A stretch of DNA of 64,000 nt from Trichopria drosophilae (lineage: Eukaryota; Arthropoda; Insecta; Hymenoptera; Diapriidae): assembly GCA_030407085.1 (NCBI GenBank), contig CM059582.1, positions 135,801,001-135,865,000 of the forward strand, given 5' to 3'. Made by a program: the position numbers and the translations under genes. Below the pieces are notes generated by a model. That model was not told the DNA's origin. It ran no database searches and worked only from the letters and a program-made list of their open reading frames with translations. Positions 22,061 to 32,061 of the stretch are shown here, piece after piece; within the stretch, counting starts at the first letter, position 1, and the number at the start of each line of letters is the position of its first letter.

Positions 22061-24561
22061 AATACATTGTATATATTATTGTATAAAAAAAAATAGTAAA
22101 ATTTATTGCAGATGTGCACCGTCGTTTTTTTGTAATTCAATTTTTAACAGTAATCTACCCACTGACAGAACAATATAGTAAAATGTACTAATCCTACATA
22201 ACTATTATTTATTTTATATTTTACTATTTTCGTTCTCCTAGTGTGTAGCTTACCATTCAAAATTCAACTACAAACGCGATCCTAAATATCCACCAATCAA
22301 CATCTGCCATTTATATCATCGCGCCAATATTTGCAGACTGTTTATACAAAGTTTCAAGCGTATAATAATAATAATAATAATAACGTCTTTATTGGCGAAC
22401 GAGGGGTACAAAATAGACCACCAACAAGCCAAAGGGCGAGCCACAGCTAACGCTGTTTTGCAGACTGACCAACAAGAGTTTCAAGCGTATCACCGTCATC
22501 TTATTATTTTTCTGCGTAATCTATATAGATGCAATATGTTATCATCATGCATTACTCTGCGTAATGAAAAATCGTTCTTAAGCTATTTGTGCGACTAATT
22601 AAATGGCAGAAGTTGTTTACTAGATATTTACTATCGTGTTTACTGGGATAAGGAAATTAGTAAAATATATTGATCCTATACGTGTACTACCTGTAAGTAG
22701 ATACGTTGTGAAATGTTATAGTTTATACAAATCTGTCAATGTTACTTGGTCCACGCGTATACTACAAGCAAAAGTAATTTCGACTAGTGGAATAGTTATG
22801 GTACATAATTACTATCATGTTTGTGGTATAATTTTGAATGGTACGCAAAACACTGGGAGTAGGAAAATAGTAAAATATACTGATCCTATACGTGTACTAC
22901 CTCTAAGTAGATACGTTGTTAATTGTTACAGTTTATACGAAGCTGTCAAAGTTACTTGGTATACGTGTATACTACAAGCAAAAGTAATTTCGACTATTGG
23001 AATAGTTATGGTAGATATTTACTATCATATTTGTGGTATAATTTTGAATGGTACGCAAAACACTGATAGAAGGAAAATAGTAAAATATACTGATCCTATA
23101 CGTGTTCTTCCTGTAAGTAGATACGTTGTGAAAGGTTACAGTTTATACGAAGCTGTCAAAGTTAATTGGTCTACGCGTATACTACAAGCAAAAGTAATTT
23201 CGACTAGTGGAATAGTTATGGTAGATATTTACTATCGTATTTGTAGTTTAATTTTGAATGGTACGCAAAACACTGGGAGTAGGAAAATAGTAAAATATAC
23301 TGATCCTATACGTGTACTACCTCTAAGTAGATACGTTGCTAATTGTTACAGTTTATACGAAGCTGTCAATGTTACTTGGTCTACGTGTATACTACAAGCA
23401 AAAGTAATTTCGACTATTGGAATAGTTATCCTATCTGTGATTAGTATATTTTACTAGTTTGTTCTCTACGTGGGTAGATTACTGTTAAAAATTGTACTAC
23501 AAAATACTCAACAACAATAAATTTATGCTATTTATCATGTCTATTCATATATACCTCTAGTTCATGTCGCTGTTGGGGTGGCTCCTCCATGCGCTCGTCC
23601 GCCTTTGTTGTCCCGGCTCCGGCATCGACGATTTTCGCCTCGTTTTTTATTCCTCCGGCAATTGAACAGCCTCGTCGCTGAAATAAAGAATAAACAATTA
23701 CTTATACGATTTTAAAACATTCTAGGAATCTACAATCGTGTAATTCTCATTTCTTACCGATTATTTTCTTTTTCTGCAATGCTGCTGCCGCTGCTGTTGC
23801 TGCTCTTCCGTACATATGTATGCCGCTCGTCGAATTTACTGCACGAACCGAATGTTGCCGAACGCTTAGCGTTGTTGGCTCTCCGGACTCCGCGCCGCGC
23901 AGTAACTAGGAAGAAACTTAGCAACACCGTTAGGCGTTCGGTAACACTCGGTTCGTGCGGTCAATTCGAAAATAGTCAAAAAAATAATAATTTGGACAAA
24001 TAAAAATTATTTGTTGACATACACCATAATATAAAGTGGAAAAAAACAAAAACAGCTTGATCCTCAATTTTTGCGAAAAATCTTCTTTAATTCGTTTTTT
24101 TTAACCAAATTTTCAAAGACAAAGGGAAGAAAATCATACTGGAGCCATGTGATATGCAATTTTGGCCTGTCGTGGGGTGTGTTGATTTTCGGAACTTTGT
24201 TCCCCGGCCACATTCGCAAAAATGCATGAATTTTTCGTAGCGACAACGCACGGTCAGTCGCCTGCACTCTTGTACGGAAGCAGAGAGAGAGGGGGAGCGA
24301 GTGTCTTTCTCTTCCGAGCAAGTGAGACAGTCTTGAAGCGCGAGTGAGCGGTGCAACCTAGAGAGAAGGTCTTATGTCGATCGCCTGAAGTTAGACAAAG
24401 AGATGGCCGCTGTGAAAATTTGATGCATTATTTTTTCTATTTATAAGCGAACAATCCTTTCCATACTACTTTATTCGCTATTCCTCGACACGAGAAACTG
24501 ATTTCTGCAAAAAATCCCGAATACCCCTCGAAAATCGTCAATTTCACGGCGCAAACTTTTC
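22060..24561 (-). repeat. Right inverted arm of the foldback element
   Basis: Inverse of the left arm. Reading inward from 24561 the same order appears: GCGCCGTGAAATT block, CTGTCTCACTTGC, hairpin, 80-nt intron-like segment, 210-bp monomers (22636-23457, an open plus-strand frame of 273 codons) and the CAAACAACTTCTACC flank. The hairpin region is shorter than on the left. Confidence 0.8.
22364..22476 (-). mobile_element. 5'-truncated LINE 3' end, 113 bp
   Basis: A short insert flanked by a perfect 14-bp duplication, AGTTTCAAGCGTAT at 22350-22363 and 22477-22490. On the minus strand it ends CAATAAAGACG followed by TTA units, a LINE-type 3' tail. The empty site matches the arm sequence at 18917 onward (ATGCTTGAAAATTTGT). 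Confidence 0.75.
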
Positions 24562-24605
24562 TCGCCTCTGACGTCACAGGCGGGACCGCCTCGGCACGCT
24601 CGAGA

Positions 24606-25300
24606 GCCCGTAACAAAGGCCATTTTGTTCTCCGAAAATGGTCAAGCAACTCAACCAAATCGCTCGCTGACATTGACCCATGCAACCATGGACTGTCATG
24701 TGACAAGTTACTCTAGGTTGATGAGCGTCTAAAAATGCTTGGTCTTACATGGCAACCAGCCAGTGACTCCTATCGTTGCGTGATTAATCACTCAGAGACA
24801 CCGATCGTTACCAAACGAATCGTGCTTTCGCATATTGCCCGCCTGTTTCACCCGCTTGCTCCACTTCCAGAAGAGCTTGCCACAGCATGACATGAGTTTT
24901 ACAATGCTTTGCCTTGTTTGGAAGAAATTAATATTCCACGATGGCTCGGATTGTCTCCGTCTATCCGTTTTGAACTACACGGGTTGTCGGATACCCCCAC
25001 AAAAGCGTACGCAGCTGCTGTCTACATACGCATTGAGATATCATCGAGTCAAGTCAACTCAATGTTAGTAGCCAGCAAGACTCGTGTTGCTCCTTTAAAG
25101 CAACAGTCAATACCCAGGCTGGAGCTTTGCTGTGCCGTTCTCCGCGCACGGTTGTTAAAACAAATCCGCTAAGTGTTATCCTTCGCTCAGTGCACTGTGC
25201 ATTGTTGAACTGACTCCAAAATAGTACGATGGTGGCTGAGTTCTCAATCGTCCCGATGGAAGACATTTGTCGCGAATCGCGTGGCTGAAGTCCACACACA
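24606..25300 (+). pseudogene. Second BEL/Pao element, 3' remnant (RT connector and RNase H start)
   Basis: Reads HFVLRKWSSN, SLADIDPCNHGLSCDKLL, DERLKMLGLTWQPASDSYRC, TKRIVLSHIARLFHPLAPL, then in frame 24909-25172 INIPRWLGLSPSIRFELHGL, TKAYAAAVYIRI and LVASKTRVAPLKQQSIPRLE. This is the BEL/Pao segment that follows the FVDD box at about 16330. It stops near VAEVHTHL around 25300, and no integrase or 3' LTR follows, so the element is truncated. Stops at about 24712 and 24887 break the frame. Confidence 0.7.
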
Positions 25301-26212
25301 CCTTATATATACATTATACACGAACAATTCCATGGAACCGATCGATTTTATTTTCCTCCATAAATTATTTTCATATTTCTCTTGCTTTAGAACATTTCTG
25401 AAAACCTACTCAACTAAAAGAATCTAATAAATGTTAACGTACATGCTATATATACATTATGAAATAGTGCGATTTAACTAAGAAAATGGAATTTCCAGTG
25501 TTACTTTACTTATAATTTCCAATTATAGCCGGCGTAACAGTTTAGCGTAAAACGAAATAATTCCGTCCGATCAGGAATTATTGAAGACTTCAAAAATATG
25601 TACTCTTAATTACAAAAAAATACCTCTGTCGAAAGCTGCTTTAATCGTTATTTTTCGTGTGCTACTCGTAATAAAAGAAATAATAAAATAATTATTACCC
25701 CACATTTGCGCGTTATCATTTAAAAATACTATTATTTTTCTTATATGAAAACGTAAAATTCTAATTACAATTTTTAATATTTATAATTTAAATTATATTA
25801 CCATCATGTTTGATTAATAATTCAGTAGTTAATTCTGGAATTAATTTGCATTTTTAACATAGGCAATTCGTACAGCATTAAATAAAAATAAATCACGCAA
25901 GGTGATCGTTAGTTTTAAAACCATTTCCAACATAATAGCATATAAATAAACGGCGAGCTTGGCAATTTAAAATTTTACTCAAATACATAGAATGAAAATC
26001 AACCGGTTCTGTGGATTTGCCCATATACCTATTTTATTGTTTCTTTGTTATTTTCCTAGTAGAAAATGTGACCAGTTTTTAGCCTTTATTTTATGTTCTA
26101 CATGTTATAAGCAATATTATTATTAATTATTTTATTAATATTAAATAACAACTGTAGGCAAGAAATGCTGTAAAAATACTACGTACGGATGCTTGCCTTA
26201 AGACCTTAAAAA
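25301..26212. other. AT-rich, no gene seen
   Basis: Very AT-rich sequence without open frames of note, recognisable repeats or RNA genes. Confidence 0.5.
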
Positions 26213-27302
26213 TATATGAGATCAAGAAACACGCGTTAGACGTCGTAACTCGATGGAGCTCCACTGGTGATATGTTGGATTCATTATTATCGTCAAACTA
26301 AATAGAACTGTCTCTATCTGAACTTGAATTGCTTAGGATTGAAGAATGTCTTTCTGCATTGTAGCCTTGCAAAACGGCAACCATCCGTCTACAAACAGAG
26401 CAACTACTCCTAGAGGATTTTTTTGGTATATGGAGAGAGTGTCAGAGAAGGACAGAATTGGTAAATACCCCCTTTGCAAGGCAATTGTCAAAATCGATTG
26501 AACGAAGAGAGAGAAAGAGTCCTTCTGGAAAATGAGGCTATTTTATCCTCCATGTTCTTGGATCCGCGGTACATGCTATTCCTTTCAGAGGAAAATGCCA
26601 ATGATGCCAAAAAATTTTAAAACGGGTGTGGAATTTTCTTCAGAATAGGACTGGAGATTTAGATACTGTAGAAAAGTTGCGAGTACAGGTATGTTTCATC
26701 TTAATAAATAAAATCAAACTTTAATAGAATTCAAATTTTATCGACCATATAATATATACTCTTCAGAAAATTTAAAAAAAATGCTTTTTCACAAAAAAAA
26801 AAAAATTCCTTCCAGCAAGTAGATGAAAGTTTCGAAACAATGGAAACTGAGAAATCTCCAGAGATTTTAAAACTGGAAAGGATGAAGATGGTTTCTAAAC
26901 GGCAAAAACGTTTTCAAGTAAAACCTTTTAAACTTAAAAATGCCCTATAGGAATTTGAAAAATCACCCTGTATACCGCTGAAGGACGATATTCTGCGTTA
27001 TTGCGATTGCAGAAAAGATTATCGACGGAATTATACAAAATGTCCAAAATAGTTCACGCAGTTCCCATGACGCAGGTTAGCGCGGAGAGATTATTCTCCG
27101 GAATGAAATACATATTATCTCATTTAAGAGCTAACCTGCGAATGTTGATATCAATGACGATATTTTAATATTAAGAACAAATAATAATTTTCTAAACAAC
27201 TTGTTGAAAAGAAAGGAAGCAGACTCGGTAAAAAAAAGAAAGGTACAAGACGCGACACTTCCTGATGAAGCTTCATGCAGCACCACAGTACTACATGTCT
27301 AA
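26213..27302 (+). pseudogene. hAT-family transposase remnant, C-terminal half
   Basis: Broken frames along this stretch read KTATIRLQTEQLLLEDFFGI, ERREREL, AILSSMFLDPRYMLFLSEEN and, near 27030-27180, LYKMSKIVHAVPMTQVSAER followed by LFSGMKYILSHLRANLR. The VPMTQVSAERLFSG block is the hAT C-terminal dimerisation domain and RYM with SSMFLDPRY is the upstream part of the catalytic domain. hAT transposases cut and paste DNA elements. Two or more stops and shifts occur and the N-terminal BED finger is absent. Terminal inverted repeats were not found. The frame ends at TAA 27300-27302 after a Lys-rich tail (KRKEADSVKKRKV). Confidence 0.7.
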
Positions 27303-28150
27303 AGAGGACGGAGAACCGAGTTCTCACAACAGCGAGAGTTTATTTCAATGTTAACAATATTTGTACAATTATCATACCGCTTTATTCTTACGATAGTAAA
27401 TCTAGTCATTGTTTTAGCTTGATGTATACGGAGTGACCTTTACGGTCAAGCCACTTCACTAACCTTTGCATTATCTACCGAAACCTCACCCGACACCTCT
27501 CTTATGCTCCTTTTCGGTGTCCAGCTTCCACTTGTGATTACTTAAAACTACTAAAATCTTTTAAAAATCTATTTTGTCTATAATATTTTTCTAACTGATT
27601 GTGGCGGAAGTTGGAAACAAAACGCTTGGATATCTAGGGGCAATGACAGTATTTATTAATTTTACGGGTACGAAATAAAAAGCGAACAAAAAGAATGGAT
27701 GATGTGTTTAAAAAACGACTGTCGAGAGGCAGATAGGTGTGAAACGAGACACCTCCAAAATCTGAAAGACAACAAGCCGGGAGTCAAAGACCCTTGATGG
27801 GTCAGAGAAATTAACAAATCGAAAAGCATGCTTCACTATTGACAGATCGGCTTCCTTATCTTTCAATTTTCCGCTTATCTGGTTGTAGGTTGCTTATCCA
27901 ACGCAGAGAATACGTACGGAAAAAGATTTTCTATTTACTTTCCTCCAAATTATGTAAAAATGATTATTATAGTGGAGAGTGAGGTAATTCGAGTGGGGCG
28001 ATCCGACAAGATATATTTTACCATGATCGGTTCGAAAGGTTATTGCGTCACTTTATGTAATAAGCTTTACGCTATAGTGCTGTTAACGGCTAAAAATACC
28101 GTCCTAAAAAAAGTTGATCCCATGGAGTAAATAGGCCACACTGGGAGACA
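27303..28150. other. No gene seen
   Basis: Mixed-composition sequence with no supported ORF, RNA gene or clear repeat. Confidence 0.45.
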
Positions 28151-28154
28151 AATG

Positions 28155-28640
28155 AGCAATATCACATTTTTTGCAACTCCTACCACCTAGTGCATGTATA
28201 TTAGTACATATGACGAAAAACTACGGAGAGCGACTGACAGACTCCGTAATCACCGACCCCTAGCACCTAGTGCACGTATTTTAGCAGATATGAAAAAAAA
28301 GTACGGAGCGTGACCCCTAGACTTCATAAATAGCGACACCTACCACCTAGAGCACGTATTTTGGCTGATATGAAAAAGAAACATCGGGGCGCAACTCCTA
28401 TACTCCGTATTCGGCAACCTCCACTACCTAGTGTACGTATACGAACTCTAATGATGAAAAACTACGGGGCGATACTCCTACACTCCGTAATCAGTGACAC
28501 CTACCACCTAGTGCACATATCTGAGCCCATATGGTGAAAAACTACGAAGAGGGACTACCAGACTCCATCAACAGCGGCTCCTACCATCTAATGCACGTAT
28601 TTTAGCTAATTTGACAAAATCTACGGGAAAGTGAGCGAGG
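28155..28640 (-). repeat. 80-bp satellite, about five to six copies
   Basis: The marker CTCCGTA or its variants recurs at 28242, 28322, 28402, 28482 and 28563. On the minus strand it matches the array at 12568-12810 (ACGGAG...GCTCCGTAGTTTTT, GGTGGTAGG). Confidence 0.8.
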
Positions 28641-28749
28641 ATAGGCAAGAGAGCAAAAGAGAGCGCGAGAGAACAAAACTGAGCGTGATCGTGCGAAGGA
28701 GAACGATGGAGAGCGCCTAATAAATAATTATTTCATCATGAATATCGTA

Positions 28750-28985
28750 TTGTAACCTTTTGTGTCCTTGTTCGATACGAAAACGATTAACCGTTGCTAA
28801 CGTGTCCGTGGTGGGCATGAAAACAATTTAATTTGGTTAATGTGTCGGTAGCTAACACAAAAACCATTGGCTTTTGTTAACGTGTCTGTGTCGAACACGA
28901 AAACTATTCGATTTTCCTATCGTATCCATGTTGAACACGAAAACGATTCATAATTGCTAATGTGTCGTATCGCAACACGACACAA
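28750..28985. repeat. 40-bp minisatellite, six copies
   Basis: GTGTCC or a close variant starts units at 28762, 28802, 28842, 28882, 28922 and 28962, followed by a GAACACGAAAAC-like core. It lies 110 bp after the 80-bp satellite. Confidence 0.75.
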
Positions 28986-29274
28986 TACCATCACGATTTA
29001 TCGTGAGGTCAGTAATGATGTTAATGTAGTATAAACATCATCCAGACAATTTAACGAAATAAGGACAGGTCTGTATAGCACATCAAAAGCATATTTGAGT
29101 CTATGAAAATGTATAATAGTCCATAACTGTTCGAGTCCGAAAGTGCTAACTTCTACATGAAAATATTAATTTAATATACATAGCAACCCCTTCCCTCTCC
29201 CCCTTGAATGGATTTGCTCAGCTCTTAAGAAATTGTATCCCATAATTTAATAGTTTTCGTCGAAGATATTACAT

Positions 29275-30289
29275 TGTAACCCTTCTTTTTTATTTCCCCA
29301 AGTAGGAAAAGTAAGGAGGGAATCGAAATAAATTATTATTATTTATTAGTTCCAAACCGATATATTTCCCGATAAGTTTACAATAGACTATCTTAAATGT
29401 TGCATACGGCGCGGGTCCTAACCACGCGAGGGGAGTCGTTACTTAAAAATGACCGGAGTACATAAATCTAAGAAAGAAACGAGGAGAAAGGCAAGCAGCA
29501 AATAAAGAGGACGTGTTTACCGCACTACACATAATTCCTCAAAAAAAGGGGAGTATCAAGAGAATGGTGGCTCCATGGGCGACTTACGGGTCGCTGAACG
29601 CTCGTCTGGAAGGTGTTCGATAAACTTCTCCAAAGGATGGGGTCCTCCGAAGTCGGCCGGGGACGTCGTCTTCTCCGGTAGGACGTATGGAGGAGCCGTT
29701 GGGCCCTGGAGCGCGTTCGCCTCCGGTTGGTGAGGTCCCGGGTCTTCGGAGCTTAACCTGCCACAAATATCCAAAAAGGCTCTCCTCGTCGCACTAGGTT
29801 ACTTCGAGATCCGCACCACTCGCGTAATAGAAGTTCGGGTAATTCTCCCGCAGTGCACGAGAGGCAACGAGATAATTCAAACTCATTCGAAGCGCGATCG
29901 TCCGTTTCTTCGATGCTCCTCGAGTGGCGCCACCTCGGGGCCTGATGTCGGGATGATCCGTAGAAGGAGGGAGAAGCGCGGCGGCCGCGCCGCCTGCTCG
30001 TACCGGTTTCTCCTTCGGAGAGGGAGAGAGAGAGATACTTGACCGAGTCAATCGGCTCGGATTCCATTGGCGGAGAGAGAGAGAAACAAATCCCGGCGTC
30101 ACTCGGCTCCGTCTGTGGGGGAGGAACTCCCGACGGCGACTGACGAGAGGAGCGACGGCGGGGAGGTATGAACCTCCATGAAGCGTATCCCCGGTACGGC
30201 GGGCGAGAACAGCGGCGAATAGGGGGAAGGATTCCCCCGGAACGCTCTCACCGGTTAGAGTTAACGGCTTGATCTGTGACTACGTCACA
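29275..30289 (-). mobile_element. Solo LTR A (Gypsy-like)
   Basis: On the minus strand it starts TGTGACGTAGTCACAGATC and ends GTTACA. Flanks are ACAT (29271-29274) and ACAC (30290-30293), a near 4-bp duplication. It is GC-rich with GA runs and has an AATAAA-type signal near its 3' end (TTATT near 29331-29345). Length 1015 bp. Start and end match solo LTR B at 44207-45204 (TGTGACGACACCCGTCACAG start, GTTACA end, 998 bp). Open frames of 60-100 codons inside are likely chance. Confidence 0.55.
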
Positions 30290-31078
30290 ACACCTTACCC
30301 AAGTTTTAGAAATACAAAAAATATCGAAATTTTCATTGATTAAGGGGTTACTGTACCCCAAAAATCGATTTTTTTAAATTTTTATATTCGATAGTACAAC
30401 ATGTCTGGAGTATAGTGTTGAAATTTCAAAAGTTTTCGCAATGAAATAACGGAGATATGAGTATTTAAAGGAGCCGACTTGGGGTCCCGTGCGGAATCCA
30501 GATAGACGCGTTACGTCATAATAGCACACAAACACGTTTTTGAGTTAATGTCATATTACGAATCAGCAACATAAAATACCCCTTATCTGTGAAATGTACA
30601 GGGAAATACACATGTTTAAATAGAGAAATCGATCTGATCTCTAGAAAAACGATATAACTCGAATTAAACCAACAAAAAAAAGAATCAATTCAAGTTATTA
30701 CGTTTTTCTAAATATTTCCAAAATAAAATTAGATAACCTATTTTAAAATATTTAATTATCCTTTTTCTAGAGAGGAAAGTCGAAGATGCGCAATTGTTTT
30801 AGTTTGTAGGAATGTCAAACTTTCATTTACAGTTTATTTGATTCAAATTCATCGATAAGTTTTATTAAAAACGTCGTTTATGTGTGATTGTATATTTAGC
30901 CTCTAAAGTAAGTAGTGTGAAAAAAGCACTTGTAAATAATTGTACAAATTTTTTTATATAAAATCAAACTGTGTATCGCATAGCCTATATCTCTAACCTA
31001 ATATACGATAAAAAATGACCTCAATAAGATCATTAGATATCGCAAAATATCGGTTTCTCTAAAAATGTAACATTTGTA

Positions 31079-31788
31079 GGGAAAAGTCGGCCATGAGGCG
31101 AATTTATAAAACAAAGGCGGATTCTTCTAGATTGTTGGTATATTCAACGGAACAATTACAGAATGCAATACGAGAAGCAGAGAAACGTAAAAAATCAATG
31201 TTACAAATTTCAAAATTAAAAATGGCTGAATCAACATGGCGCCATATCGGGTCCGACATTTCGAATTTCGAAAATCTGAGAACGGATACATAATCAGCGG
31301 CATTGAAAACCCCCCAGTACCAATTTTCATGTAAATCGAATTAAATTTTAGATTTTGGCCTGGCCATATTTCATCCGTCATTTTGAATTACGAAAATCCG
31401 ACGACATATTCTTAATCAGCGGCCCCAAAAACCCCCAAGTACAGAGTTTCATCGAAATCGAATTAAGCTTCGGATTTTCGTCTGCCATATTGGATCAGCC
31501 ATTTTGAATTTTGTGATTTTGACAACATATTCGTAATTAGCGGCCTCGGAAACCCTCGAGTACAAAATTTCAATCCATCATTGAAATAGATATTGATTTA
31601 CCTACATGAAGAAAATTCTTTATAGGAGGGACACTGATAGTCCCACTATGCCTCAAAGGGTTAAAGAGCGGTTTTACACATAGAAATTTATGAGATGGCC
31701 ATATTTTATTTCCAATGGTGTTAGAAAATTGTTTGGTTTTATTACAATCGCTTACTTTTTCGATGTATGACGATAGCCGACTTTCCCC
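31079..31788 (+). mobile_element. Pogo/Tigger-like short element with HTH ORF
   Basis: Inverted ends 31079-31091 (GGGAAAAGTCGGC) and 31776-31788 (GCCGACTTTCCCC), matching except for one A. A 66-codon ORF at 31093-31293 starts just inside the left end: MRRIYKTKADSSRLLVYSTE followed by QLQNAIREAEKRKKSMLQIS, the N-terminal Psq/CENP-B-type helix-turn-helix of pogo/Tigger transposases. The rest of the transposase is absent, so this is a deletion derivative. The interior is a repeated ATTTTGAATTACGAAAATCCG type segment (about 31250-31580). Confidence 0.5.
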
Positions 31789-31792
31789 GCAT

Positions 31793-31980
31793 TTGGGGTA
31801 AAAGTCGGCGATGACAAAATAGTATATACCGTTAATTCTAAGAAGTAATTTTCTTTTCTATTACATAGATCTTAAAACAGAGGAGTTAAAGATTAAATAT
31901 TAAAAATACCAATAATTATTTTAAGTTTTCTCGTGAGGATTTAAGCAAAAACCCATGAAAAATAGCCGACTTTACCCCAA
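31793..31980. mobile_element. Short MITE with the same ends
   Basis: Ends TTGGGGTAAAAGTCGGC (31793-31809) and GCCGACTTTACCCCAA (31965-31980), inverted with one A difference. It is 188 bp and sits 4 bp from the element at 31079-31788, with which it shares the end motif. No coding sequence. Confidence 0.55.
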
Positions 31981-31984
31981 TATA

Positions 31985-31986
31985 CG

Positions 31987-32057
<71 letters not shown>
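31985..32057. repeat. (AT)n microsatellite
   Basis: More than 30 uninterrupted TA dinucleotides. Confidence 0.95.

Positions 32058-32061
<4 letters not shown>

Larger units (their letters stand above)
16411..24605. mobile_element. Foldback-type element inserted in the BEL/Pao RT gene
   Basis: The left arm (from about 16411, ACTTTGCGCCGTGAAATT) and right arm (inverted, to about 24561) are inverted copies over more than 2 kb. The right terminus has about 45 extra bases (to about 24605), so the left end is trimmed. BEL/Pao coding resumes at HFVLRKWSSN and KSLADIDPCNHGLSCDKLL near 24600-24700. The left side holds a tandem series of units: about 16411-19026, 19027-20820 and a partial third 20821-21085. 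The middle (about 21086-22060) is unrelated. No transposase was recognised, so it would be non-autonomous. Superfamily unknown. Confidence 0.65.

Noticed and set aside
22636..23457. 273-codon frame as a real gene
   Set aside because: It is a tandem array of 210-bp monomers whose period keeps the frame open; other arms have stops. Kept as a repeat and as a finding to test.
29556..30102. Minus-strand frames of 60-104 codons
   Set aside because: Same reason: GC-rich LTR A, several overlapping frames, low-complexity (SLSLS) repeats from GA runs.
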